Positions 43,598 through 51,651 of a stretch of 64,000 bases of DNA are shown one piece after another; position 1 is the first letter of the stretch; each line of letters opens with the position of its first letter. The notes under the pieces were generated by a model. It was not told the DNA's origin. It made no database searches and worked only from the letters and a program-made list of their open reading frames with translations. Source of the DNA: Geothermovivens sp964644845 (GTDB taxonomy: Bacteria; Zhuqueibacterota; Zhuqueibacteria; Oleimicrobiales; Geothermoviventaceae); the NCBI GenBank assembly GCA_964644845.1, contig CAZXXS010000035.1, forward strand, positions 1 to 64,000, read 5' to 3'. Both the position numbers and the translations under genes were made by a program.

Positions 43598-44938
43598 CTA
43601 CGCCTCGGACAACACCTCTTCCACAACGTCGCCTTCCTCTTGCTTCCCCGAAGCCTCCTCCGCTGTTGCTTCCGCTTCGCCGCCACCGGCCTTCTTTTCG
43701 GCCGCTGTTTTGACAAGTTCGTAGATCCGCTGAGCCGTCTTCTCTCCGATCCCCGGGACTTCCATCAGGCCCTCAACCCCGGCATCCAGTACCTGCTGAA
43801 TGGTGTGGAAGTCGCCCACAGCCAGCTTCTTGAGCATCGCAGCCGTCAGCCCTTCCACCGTGTCCAGGGGTTGATCACGCTGCGCTTCCTTCATCAGGCG
43901 CTCACGGTACTCGCTTTCCTTGATGGTTTCGATTTCGTAGCCCGTGAGCCGTGATGCCAATCTGCGATTGAGGCCACCGCGCCCGATGGCGAGGGAAATC
44001 TGGTCGTCCGGGAACACCGCAACCACGTAACGCCGATCCTCGTCCAGAATGATCTTCGAGGGCTTGGCCGGGCTCAGCGCGCGCTGCACCAAAATCTCCG
44101 GTTCCGGACTCCAGGGCACAATGTCGATCTTCTCGTTGTTCAACTCGCGCACGATCGATTGGATCCGAATTCCCTTCATACCCACACAGGCGCCAACCGC
44201 GTCGATGCGCTTGTCGTTCGAGAACACGGCAATCTTGGTGCGCTCACCAGGTTCGCGGGCAATCGCTTTGATCTCGATAATGCCCTCGTAGATTTCGGGC
44301 ACTTCAAGCTCAAACAGTCGAACCAAGAACATCGGGTCAGCGCGCGACACGACGATGACAGGACCACGCGGAGTCTCTCGAACCTCTTTTACAACCGCCC
44401 GCAGGGTCTCGCCGCGGTGGTAGCGTTCTGTCGGGATCTGCTCGGAACGGGGCATAACCACTTCCGTGCGGTCCACATTCAAGAACACCTCGTCGCGGGT
44501 GATCTGGCGAACATCGCCGATCACGATCTCGCCAATCCGATTCTTGTACTCGTCGTACGTAAGCTGTTTCTCAATCTCGCGGATTTTCTGGTTCAGATTC
44601 TGCTTGGCCGACACAATCAGCCGACGCCCGAACGTCGCTGGATCGACAATTTCCAAAAACTCCTCACCGATTTCCAGATCCGGTTCGCTCTTGCGAGCCG
44701 TCTCCAGGTCGATTTCGGTAACTGGGTCCTCTACCCTCTCAACGATTTTCTTTATTTGCTGAATCTCGATTACGCCTTTTTCGAGATTCACGTAAATGTC
44801 GAAATTCTCCGTTGTGCCAAAGCGCTTGCGCACCATCGCCTCGAGAACGCTGTGGATAATCTCCGTCAGCACGTCCCGATCGATGTGCTTTTCTTTTACG
44901 AGCTGGCTGAAAGCTTCAGCGAGTTCAGTCTTTGCCAT
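43598..44938 (-). CDS. nusA: Transcription termination/antitermination factor NusA
   Basis: This 446-residue protein binds RNA polymerase and modulates pausing, termination and antitermination. The N-terminal polymerase-binding domain (about 1-125) is followed by an S1 domain (about 135-200), two KH domains (about 205-345, with 'VGACVGMKGIRIQSIVREL' and 'LAIGRGGLNRRLASRL') and a helix-hairpin-helix domain (about 355-415, 'GLMEVPGIGEKTAQRIYEL'). The end is rich in Ala and Glu. It lies 47 bp after rimP and 63 bp before infB, in one operon. Confidence 0.97.
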   Translation of the reverse strand: MAKTELAEAFSQLVKEKHIDRDVLTEIIHSVLEAMVRKRFGTTENFDIYVNLEKGVIEIQQIKKIVERVEDPVTEIDLETARKSEPDLEIGEEFLEIVDPATFGRRLIVSAKQNLNQKIREIEKQLTYDEYKNRIGEIVIGDVRQITRDEVFLNVDRTEVVMPRSEQIPTERYHRGETLRAVVKEVRETPRGPVIVVSRADPMFLVRLFELEVPEIYEGIIEIKAIAREPGERTKIAVFSNDKRIDAVGACVGMKGIRIQSIVRELNNEKIDIVPWSPEPEILVQRALSPAKPSKIILDEDRRYVVAVFPDDQISLAIGRGGLNRRLASRLTGYEIETIKESEYRERLMKEAQRDQPLDTVEGLTAAMLKKLAVGDFHTIQQVLDAGVEGLMEVPGIGEKTAQRIYELVKTAAEKKAGGGEAEATAEEASGKQEEGDVVEEVLSEA

Positions 44939-44985
44939 CTTTCACTGCCTTCGTTTCGTTTCGTTCACCCCCAGGCAACGTCTCC

Positions 44986-45441
44986 CTAAAATCGCACCTG
45001 GATCTTACCTTTCACAACCGCGGTCCAATCGAACAGCACTTCTTTACCCTTCACTTCGAGCGCAAGCTGCTCGTCGCCCGCACTCAGGATCTTGCCCGTC
45101 ACCTGCTCAATCACGTCACCCTTCCGGATGTCCACCCTCACGTCGCGACCGACGTTGCGTTGGAAATCTCGCGGTCGTGTCAGCGGTCTGTCCACACCCG
45201 GCGAGGAAACCTCAAGCCGGTACTTCCCCGGAATCGGGTCCTTCCGATCCAGCAGGTCCGAAATTTTCCGGCTCAGCACCACACATTGATCGATGGTAAT
45301 GCCGCCTTCCACGTCCACAAAAACCCGCAGGACCTGGCGACCAGGTGCACCTTTCAGTTCAAGATCCACCAGATCTACCCCCTCCTCTTCCAACAGAGAC
45401 TCGACTAAACTGCGAACAACTTCGAGCGTGCTGTCGTGCAT
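44986..45441 (-). CDS. rimP: Ribosome maturation factor RimP
   Basis: This 151-residue two-domain protein is needed for 30S assembly. Family features are 'GVDLVDLELKGAPGRQVLRV', 'FVDVEGGITIDQC' and 'LEVSSPGVDRPLTRPRDF'. I chose the ATG at 45441 because AGGGGA lies six bases upstream; the longer frame to 45465 would bury the RBS. It is the first gene of the rimP-nusA-infB operon and has a promoter (45499-45527) and a terminator-like hairpin (45464-45490) in its short leader. Confidence 0.95.
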   Translation of the reverse strand: MHDSTLEVVRSLVESLLEEEGVDLVDLELKGAPGRQVLRVFVDVEGGITIDQCVVLSRKISDLLDRKDPIPGKYRLEVSSPGVDRPLTRPRDFQRNVGRDVRVDIRKGDVIEQVTGKILSAGDEQLALEVKGKEVLFDWTAVVKGKIQVRF

Positions 45442-45463
45442 CGCAGTTCCCCTTGCCAACAAC

Positions 45464-45490
45464 AAAAAAGTGGGTCCAACGAACCCACTT
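45464..45490 (-). terminator. Leader hairpin/terminator of rimP operon
   Basis: An 8-bp stem (AAGTGGGT/ACCCACTT, arms 45468-45475 and 45483-45490) with a 7-base loop is followed on the minus strand by six T's (TTTTTTGTTG). It sits about 25 bases before the rimP ATG, just after the predicted transcription start. This fits an attenuator of the operon, or a terminator for transcripts from the TPR gene. Confidence 0.7.
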
Positions 45491-45851
45491 GCGAGCTTAA
45501 TATAAGGTTCAAGCGCTCAAATTGCAAGGAGTTTCTTCACTTTGACCCTGAAACTACAAGAGTTTGCGCCGGGTTTGCCCTTTTTCGACCGTCAGCAGGG
45601 GCAGATTGGTAACCGGGTCCACACGTCGCCCCTCTCAGAACCTTTTCCAAACACGAACCTTGGGCCTGACCAGCCCAATCATGTTGACTGGGCAGTTTCC
45701 TAACACAGGAGCGCCGGATACGGCACGTAAGCGACTGCACTGGGGAGACCCAGTCCCGGAGCACCCTGTCCTGCCGCCTGGAAGCCTACCAGGGTTTTCC
45801 AGTAGACCCGAGCAGGATTGCGGGCAAAGTCCAACCCTACACGCCCCGGTC
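45491..45851. other. Intergenic region with rimP promoter
   Basis: Besides the promoter near 45499-45527, these 361 bases hold only a short palindrome (TTGGGC/GCCCAA, 45660-45678) without a T run. I see no gene or recognisable structured RNA. Confidence 0.45.
45499..45527 (-). promoter_or_regulatory. Sigma-70-type promoter of rimP-nusA-infB
   Basis: On the minus strand -35 TTGCAA (45522-45527), a 17-bp spacer and -10 TATATT (45499-45504) fit the pattern of three other promoters in the window. Transcription would start near 45492, only a few bases before the terminator-like hairpin, giving a leader of about 50 bases. Confidence 0.6.
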
Positions 45852-46559
45852 CTACCCTTTGCTGGTGGTTGCTTTGGCCTTCTCCACTTCTACTCGGGCT
45901 AAAGCCATCTCAACATCGTTTCTAACGGTAGATTTCGGATACTCGTCGAGGATCCGTTTGTACAGCTTCTCGGCTTCGTTCCAGCGTTGCAGGTGCTCGT
46001 AGCAGAACGCCGCGTTCATCAGGTACTCCGGCGCGTTGAACCCGTCTGGATTCTTCTCCGCAGCTTGTACAAAAAGCTTCGCCGCTTCCTCGTACTGTCC
46101 CTTTGCCTCCAGGCAGGAAGCTTTTCCGGCAATCGCAGAAGCCGTCAGCAGCGGGTCGTAGCCAGAGTGTTTCTTGATGTACTGGTCGAAGTACTTGATG
46201 GCCAGGTCAAACTCGCCTTGCTGGTAGTAGGTGTTGGCCAGGTCTAGAAGGGCAAGACGTGCCGCAGAGGTTCCGCCGTAGCGATCAACCAGGCTTTCGA
46301 GAACGGCAATCGCGTCTTCGTTCTTGCCTTGGTCAACCAGTAGTTCAGCTCGAGCCAGTTCGACGGATGCTTTGTCCTCTGCGGAGCGTTCGCTCCGTAC
46401 CACAAGGACCACAATCAGGGCGACAACGACGACCCCGATGCCGATGTAGCCCAGCAGCCTGGTGTTCTCGCGCAGCCAATCCTGCGCTTTGAAGTAGGCC
46501 GTGACCAGCTTGTCCTCTTTGATCTGGCGTTTTTTGAGCTTTCGTCTTGGCTTCAGCAA
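45852..46559 (-). CDS. Single-span membrane TPR protein
   Basis: This 235-residue protein starts with a basic segment (KPRRKLKKRQIKEDK) and one transmembrane helix (about 37-55), so the rest faces the periplasm. The periplasmic part is four or five tetratricopeptide repeats, for example 'LLDLANTYYQQGEFDLAIKY' and 'GKASCLEAKGQYEEAAKLF', about 65-225. It resembles YfgM-like proteins, which bind other envelope proteins; no specific partner is visible. The start is probably TTG at 46559, with GGGAG ten bases upstream. It lies between tRNA-Arg and the rimP operon. Confidence 0.8.
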   Translation of the reverse strand: MLKPRRKLKKRQIKEDKLVTAYFKAQDWLRENTRLLGYIGIGVVVVALIVVLVVRSERSAEDKASVELARAELLVDQGKNEDAIAVLESLVDRYGGTSAARLALLDLANTYYQQGEFDLAIKYFDQYIKKHSGYDPLLTASAIAGKASCLEAKGQYEEAAKLFVQAAEKNPDGFNAPEYLMNAAFCYEHLQRWNEAEKLYKRILDEYPKSTVRNDVEMALARVEVEKAKATTSKG

Positions 46560-46637
46560 TTCCGCGTTTCTCCCTCGTGCCTGGTTCGCTAACGTCTTTT
46601 TCGCTTTGCTGTCGCAGCCATCCGCAGAACACGAAAC

Positions 46638-46662
46638 AGCCCCGGGGCGTTGAGCCGGGGCT
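46638..46662 (-). terminator. Terminator after tRNA-Arg
   Basis: A perfect 8-bp GC-rich stem (AGCCCCGG at 46638-46645, CCGGGGCT at 46655-46662) with a 9-base loop is followed on the minus strand by GTTTCGTG. It lies ten bases past the tRNA-Arg 3' end. Confidence 0.7.
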
Positions 46663-46672
46663 TCGCTTCTCG

Positions 46673-46747
46673 TGCCCCTAGCAGGATTCGAACCTGCGAC
46701 ACGCGGTTTAGGAAACCGCTGCTCTATCCGTACTGAGCTATAGGGGC
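46673..46747 (-). tRNA. tRNA-Arg (anticodon CCU)
   Basis: The 75-base cloverleaf has acceptor GCCCCTA/TAGGGGC with A discriminator, D stem GCTC/GAGC, anticodon stem GCGGT/ACCGC around TTCCTAA (anticodon CCT) and T arm GCAGG TTCGAAT CCTGC. The 3' CCA is not encoded. A promoter lies directly upstream and a terminator downstream, so it is a single-gene unit. Confidence 0.95.
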
Positions 46748-46763
46748 AGCCCTAAGCGCTGGA

Positions 46764-46792
46764 AAATTACCAAACAGTGACCTGAAACGCAA
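46764..46792 (-). promoter_or_regulatory. Sigma-70-type promoter of tRNA-Arg
   Basis: On the minus strand -35 TTGCGT (46787-46792) and -10 TAATTT (46764-46769) are 17 bp apart. The -10 ends 16 bases before the tRNA 5' end, so the precursor leader would be very short. Confidence 0.65.
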
Positions 46793-47132
46793 GGGAAAAA
46801 TCTTGGGGCGTTGTACTGATCGGCGCAGCCAACTACTCTCGGAGCGACTGCATCCATCCCGCTCGGATACTTGGTCTGCCGATCCAGTCCCCACGCCGCG
46901 AAAGGGAAACGGCATGGAGGCGGCTAAGAAGAACGGCAGACACGACGTTGGTCAGCGGCGGAGTTCACTCTGTTGCGACATGAAAACTCGCGCACCCAGA
47001 CCGTCGCTAGCAAGCGAGGTCACACCTTATTTCTCAGCGTTAGAGGTCCGCGTTACCTCTCAACGTTGGCAAGATGATCGTGTTGTCTCCATCTAAGGAG
47101 ATGTGGAGACGAATGGGTATCTGGAGATGCTC

Positions 47133-47197
47133 GCCCGGGGATCCAATCCCCGGGCTACGTGGGAACGCCGCTGCCCAAAGGCGGCTTGGCGGGCAGC
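47133..47197. repeat. Strong hairpin followed by alternative stems
   Basis: A perfect 9-bp stem (GCCCGGGGA at 47133-47141, TCCCCGGGC at 47147-47155) with a 5-base loop is followed by two overlapping, mutually exclusive stems: GCCGC/GCGGC (47167-47171, 47181-47185) and GCTGCCC/GGGCAGC (47170-47176, 47191-47197). No T run follows. Confidence 0.45.
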
Positions 47198-47551
47198 TTA
47201 CCCGGTGAAGTGGCGTCTTTTTCCATCCCCACATCTCCGGCAATCCCCGGTATCCCCTCCAAAAATCGTGACAACCTGCGCAGCCCCCAACCACTACCCG
47301 TACAAGGAACCTTGGAAACCAATGAAACGCCGGGCAGGTCGGGTTTTGCCTCTGCACCTTCGCATCCATGAACGCGGAGGTGTTCAGCGACAGGCTTTAC
47401 TCCGCTGCTCTTGGAGCACACAAGAATCAACGCAGCTCACGAAAAAAGTTTTTTTCCTGCCGCTTTTTGGCACCCCCCTCGGCTTTCCACCTGAAGGAGC
47501 CCGGGACCTTCAATCCCAGGAGAAACTGATTCGATCACTCCAGTGTGAGAT

Positions 47552-49087
47552 TCAAATCTCTCTTGTGTAGATCTCCGGAAATGGAAAAAGCTCCGATTTG
47601 CTCCTGTCGGTTTTCATGATCTGCTTGATCTTTTCCACAACGTCAGGATGTTCAGCCGCCACGTTGTGTTGTTCCGACAGATCATTTCTCAGATCGTAGA
47701 GTTGGATGTGGGTGTCGGAATCCTTGCGTCGCAAACCCGTGCGAATGCCCTTCCAGTCGCCCAACCGCACGGCCTGTTGACCGCCGTACGAGCGGAACTC
47801 CCAGTAAAGGTGATCGTGTTCCTTTGCGCGCTTTCCCAAAAACGCAGGCAGCAGGGTCAAGCCATCAGTGTCGCTCGGCACCCGCTGGCCCGCAGCTTCG
47901 AGCAGGGTTGGCAGAAAGTCCCAGAATGCTGAGGGTTGTGGGTTCACCGTGCCCGGCTGGATTCGACCCGGCCAGCGCGCAATCATCGGGACGCGAATGC
48001 CGCCTTCGTACAGGCTACCCTTCAAACCGCGCAGTCCGTCCACGCTGTTGAAGAACTGGTAGTCCACACCGCCGGTGTAGGTCGTACCGTTGTCACTGGA
48101 GAAAATCACCAGCGTGTTCTCCGCCAGACCAAGCTGCTCAAGCTGTTGCAGAATCATGCCTACGTGCTTGTCCATTCGAGTGATCATGGCCGCGTACGTG
48201 GCCCTGGGCGTCAGATTGGGCAGGTAACCGTGCTCACCCAGGTACGGCGTTTCAGGAAAAGCCCCCTTGTACTCTTCCAGGGCGTCCTCGGGCACTTGCA
48301 GAGCCAGGTGCGGAAGTGTGGTCGCGAAGTACAGAAAGAACGGCTGATTCGCATTCTGGCGAATGAACTTGAGGGCATCCTCTGCCATCAAGTCCGGTGC
48401 GTACTGCTCGCCGCGGTAAATTTCGTAGTTTCGAGGATCGTTGGGATCTTTGTCCTTCGGAAAACGCTGGTGCGGGAAAAAGTGGCGATTTCCCTTCAGG
48501 ACCACTTTTTCATCGTTCCGCCAAAGGTGATCCGGGTAGTGATTGTGGGCCTGACGCTGGCAAAGGTAGCCGAAGAAGTAATCGAATCCGTGCTTGTTGG
48601 GATGCCCTTCCGAGTGCGGACCACCGAGCCCCCACTTGCCAATGCACGCTGTCGCGTAGCCCGCTTCCTTCAGGTACGAGGCTACCGTGGGGATGCCTGC
48701 AGCCAGGGGACGCTGACCTTCCAGGTTCGGATCATGCCACACATCACCACGTTCCCGCATCTCGTCGTTGTCGCGAATGTAAGCGTGGCCCGTGTGCTTA
48801 CCGGTGAGCAGCGTGCAGCGCGACGGTGCACACACCGGACTGCCAGCGTAGTGCTGGGTGAAACGCATCCCCTCTTGCGCCAGTCGATCGAGGTTCGGCG
48901 TCTTAATGAGCTTTTGACCGTAGACGCCGACCTCGTTGTACCCAAGATCATCCGCCAGGATGAACACAATGTTCGGTTTGCGCCGGGACTTGCCGCAATT
49001 CGTGAACGCAGTTCCTGCCACTGCGACACCCACTCCCGCAACTGCAGCACTCCTCAAAAAGTCTCTTCGGCTCCAGCCTTCGCCCAT
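47552..49087 (-). CDS. Tat-exported type I sulfatase
   Basis: This 511-residue arylsulfatase-type enzyme hydrolyses sulfate esters. The sulfatase motif CAPSR (86-90) supplies the cysteine that must be oxidised to formylglycine; metal ligands include 'ADDLG' (Asp46-47) and 'SSDNG' with 'DHLYWEF' later. The N terminus has a twin-arginine signal, 'WSRRDFLRSAAVAGVGVAV', so it is folded before export. A cysteine at 31 follows but the residues before it are not a good lipobox. I chose the ATG at 49087 because GGAGG lies six bases upstream and the Tat signal starts there. No maturase gene is in the window. The substrate, probably a sulfated glycan, is not determined. Confidence 0.9.
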   Translation of the reverse strand: MGEGWSRRDFLRSAAVAGVGVAVAGTAFTNCGKSRRKPNIVFILADDLGYNEVGVYGQKLIKTPNLDRLAQEGMRFTQHYAGSPVCAPSRCTLLTGKHTGHAYIRDNDEMRERGDVWHDPNLEGQRPLAAGIPTVASYLKEAGYATACIGKWGLGGPHSEGHPNKHGFDYFFGYLCQRQAHNHYPDHLWRNDEKVVLKGNRHFFPHQRFPKDKDPNDPRNYEIYRGEQYAPDLMAEDALKFIRQNANQPFFLYFATTLPHLALQVPEDALEEYKGAFPETPYLGEHGYLPNLTPRATYAAMITRMDKHVGMILQQLEQLGLAENTLVIFSSDNGTTYTGGVDYQFFNSVDGLRGLKGSLYEGGIRVPMIARWPGRIQPGTVNPQPSAFWDFLPTLLEAAGQRVPSDTDGLTLLPAFLGKRAKEHDHLYWEFRSYGGQQAVRLGDWKGIRTGLRRKDSDTHIQLYDLRNDLSEQHNVAAEHPDVVEKIKQIMKTDRSKSELFPFPEIYTREI

Positions 49088-49257
49088 GACACACCTCCTG
49101 CCGAATACACCAGCTTCCACACTCAGGAGCCTGCCGAATGCCAACGTTACCACCACCAAGCGACCGCCTGCTTGGCCGCCACGGCTGACGCAGGGACTCA
49201 GAGCCTTTGTCCCGAAACGCACTGGTTAGCAACCGGCAGTTCTCGCTTCCAGTTCCG

Positions 49258-50370
49258 TCAGTCTCGGGCACCCTTCTCCAGCAACGCTTTAGCAGCTTCT
49301 ACCACCTGCCCTACCGCAACCGAAGAGCAGCGGTGATCCGCTCCGCGCACAGCCACAAACTCTTCACCCCACGGTTTCCACTCGGCCGGATCGGTTGGAC
49401 CAAAAACCGCCACCAAAGACGTGCCCACGGCGGCAGCAACGTGCATCGATCCCGTGTCGTTGCAGAGGACCAGGTCAGCCAGTCGACACAAAGAGGCAAA
49501 CTCGCGCAGAGTCAGTCCCGCGAAACCGACGCCCTGTCCGTCAAGTTGCGCCAGTACTCGCTCACCCAGCTCCTGTTCACCCGGACCCCAGGTTACCACC
49601 ACCTGCAGGTCGAAATTCCGCGCCAACTCGCGCGCAGCCAGACCAAAACGCTCCGCCGGCCAGCGGTTACGAGGCTTTCCCGCCCCGGGATGCACAAGGA
49701 CAAAACGCGCGCCACGTGCGAGCCCCTGCCTCTGAAGACGCTGCTGCACTGCCTGCACTTCCCTGTCGAGAAGAGTCAATTCCTCGTGCAGGTCCTGGGT
49801 GTCCGCGCCGAGAACACGAACGATGTCTACGTTGCGCTGGCTCTGGTGCCGTGTCCCCTCCGCCACCGGCACTTCGACGTTGTAGAGGAAATTTCGCTGC
49901 GTCCCCGGAAACCGTCGGTGCGACGGACCAACTGTCCAGCGAGCGCGCGAGAAACGGGCGATCAGGTCGCTGGTGAGTGAATGCGACACCGTGTTCAGCA
50001 CAACGGCCACATCCCAGCCTGAGAAAAGACGGCGCGCGAAATCGCGCGTGTACGCTGGCGTCCAGCGGTCCAGGGCCTCCGGGACAACGAACAGCTCGTC
50101 AACGTAGCGATTGTGCCGAGCGACCGGCTCCGTGTAACCGCGAGCAACCAGTCCAATTCTCGCCTCCGGGAAGCGTGCTCGTAAGGCTCGAAGCGCCGGT
50201 GTACTGAGCAGGAAATCTCCAAGCTGATCGTGCTGGCGAACAACCAGAATGCGCCGTACACGCTCCAGGTCCATTGCCCCTGGCGACACAGGGAGCCGCC
50301 CGAAAGCCGCCTCGAAAAGACGCAGGTACCGCCGTTTGAACTGCTGTTCGATCCAGTTCCAGGGGGTCAT
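49258..50370 (-). CDS. Glycosyltransferase family 9 (heptosyltransferase-like)
   Basis: This 370-residue GT-B enzyme is of the ADP-heptose:LPS heptosyltransferase family. Typical parts are 'RRILVVRQHDQLGDFLLSTP' (about 39-58), 'VHPGAGKPRNRWPAERF' and 'LCRLADLVLCNDTGSMHVAAA' with 'VAVFGPTDPAEWKPW' near the end. It should add a sugar to a lipid-linked core on the cytoplasmic face of the inner membrane. The first 35 residues are a basic amphipathic lead; the ATG at 50370 has no clear RBS, and Met33 is an alternative start. It lies 183 bp after the GT4 pair, so co-transcription is possible. Confidence 0.85.
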   Translation of the reverse strand: MTPWNWIEQQFKRRYLRLFEAAFGRLPVSPGAMDLERVRRILVVRQHDQLGDFLLSTPALRALRARFPEARIGLVARGYTEPVARHNRYVDELFVVPEALDRWTPAYTRDFARRLFSGWDVAVVLNTVSHSLTSDLIARFSRARWTVGPSHRRFPGTQRNFLYNVEVPVAEGTRHQSQRNVDIVRVLGADTQDLHEELTLLDREVQAVQQRLQRQGLARGARFVLVHPGAGKPRNRWPAERFGLAARELARNFDLQVVVTWGPGEQELGERVLAQLDGQGVGFAGLTLREFASLCRLADLVLCNDTGSMHVAAAVGTSLVAVFGPTDPAEWKPWGEEFVAVRGADHRCSSVAVGQVVEAAKALLEKGARD

Positions 50371-50553
50371 GGTGTAAAGCCGGGCTCAGTTAGACGTTGG
50401 TGGCTTGCCTGGCAGGCACACAGAAGAACGGAAGGGCGGTTCGGAGCAATCCTCGGTCGGAAAACAGCGGGGGCGGTCCGTACAGGAAGATCGCCAGGTG
50501 GGAACTGGCAGTCGGAAGTACGCGAATGACAGTACGCAGCGAGCCGTCGGCGG

Positions 50554-51651
50554 TCACACATCTTGTCTCGTCACCTCCGTCCCGCCTACGACCTCGCGAA
50601 GCAAGCGTTCCCACTCGTCGGTCATGCGATCCACAGTGAACTGCTCCAGTACGCGTTTCCTGCCCGTCTCACCAAGGCGCTTCGCCAACGCCGAATCCAC
50701 AAGGACACGAAACAAAGCCTCTGCCAGGGCATCCGGCTTACCAACCGGAACAAGCAATCCGGTGTCGCCGTCGACAACGATTTCCGGAATGCTGCTGACG
50801 TTGGTCGCCACAACCGGTCGCCCCGCAGCCATGGCTTCGATCAGCACAATGCCAAAGCCTTCCCAGTAGCTCGGCAAAACCAGCACATCGAGGCTCTTCA
50901 TGACCTCCGGAATGTCTTTCCTGAACCCAGCAAGAATCGCTTGTGGAGCTCGTCGCCGAATTTCCGTTCCCAGCGGTCCTTTGCCGACGAAAACCAGTCG
51001 CGCACGGGCTTTCTTTCTCAGAATCTCGTAAGCCCGAAGCAGATCGGCAATGCCCTTGCGCTCGTCCAACTGACCGACGAACCCGACGAGTTTCTCCCCG
51101 TCTCGTACTCCCCATTCGTCCCGTAGTTTCCTCCGGGGCGGCCCCAGGAATGGTTGCGGATCAATGCCGTTGTAGATGACAGCCACATGCTCAGCCCGCA
51201 GCCAAGGCGCACTGGAAAGCAGAGTTTCACGCGTAGCGCGGGAGTTGGCCACCACCCGTCTGGCAAGCCAGGTGTAAGTCAGACGGTAGCGCACGTTGTC
51301 CTTGAGTGGGTGATCGATGGCCCGCCTGTGCACCACGCGCGCGATTCCCGTAAGCCTGGAAGCCAGCCCAAAGGTGCGCAGCTCCTTGTCCTGGTTCGTG
51401 ATCACCACATCCGGGGTCAACCTTTGCAAGATCCGGGCAGCGCGGTAAACCGAAAGCGGCCCAATGTCCGCTCCGAAACGGAGCCCAAACACTGGGATGC
51501 CCGCTTCTTGAGCTCTGGTTTCGAGTTCTGTGTGCGGGCGACAGACAAGCGCCACGTCGTGTCCCCGCTCACGCAGAGCCCTGGCAATGGTCAGAAACCA
51601 CACCTCGGCCCCGGCAAACATCTGAATCGAGTTTGCAAACAAGACGCGCAT
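50554..51651 (-). CDS. Glycosyltransferase family 4
   Basis: This 365-residue GT-B glycosyltransferase has 'MFAGAEVWFLTIARALRERG' near the start, 'VGFVGQLDERKGIADLLRAY' at the start of the C lobe, and the donor-binding Glu motif in 'PSYWEGFGIVLIEAMAAGRP' (EX7E). It transfers a sugar from a nucleotide donor onto a surface glycan or lipid. The ATG at 51651 is joined to the stop of the preceding gene (TGATG), so the two are co-translated. Confidence 0.88.
   Translation of the reverse strand: MRVLFANSIQMFAGAEVWFLTIARALRERGHDVALVCRPHTELETRAQEAGIPVFGLRFGADIGPLSVYRAARILQRLTPDVVITNQDKELRTFGLASRLTGIARVVHRRAIDHPLKDNVRYRLTYTWLARRVVANSRATRETLLSSAPWLRAEHVAVIYNGIDPQPFLGPPRRKLRDEWGVRDGEKLVGFVGQLDERKGIADLLRAYEILRKKARARLVFVGKGPLGTEIRRRAPQAILAGFRKDIPEVMKSLDVLVLPSYWEGFGIVLIEAMAAGRPVVATNVSSIPEIVVDGDTGLLVPVGKPDALAEALFRVLVDSALAKRLGETGRKRVLEQFTVDRMTDEWERLLREVVGGTEVTRQDV

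Larger units (their letters stand above)
46748..47551. other. Long gene-free region with hairpins
   Basis: These 804 bases hold no convincing gene. Features are the tRNA-Arg promoter (46764-46792), a very strong hairpin at 47133-47155, and alternative GC-rich stems just after it (47167-47197). Further on lie TGCTC/GAGCA (47406-47418) and a poly-A/poly-T palindrome (AAAAAAGTTTTTTT near 47442). Nothing suggests a known RNA. Confidence 0.45.

Noticed and set aside
45660..45800. SRP RNA or another stable RNA upstream of rimP
   Set aside because: A TTGGGC/GCCCAA palindrome and a few GC-rich stems are present, but the conserved SRP loop sequence is not.
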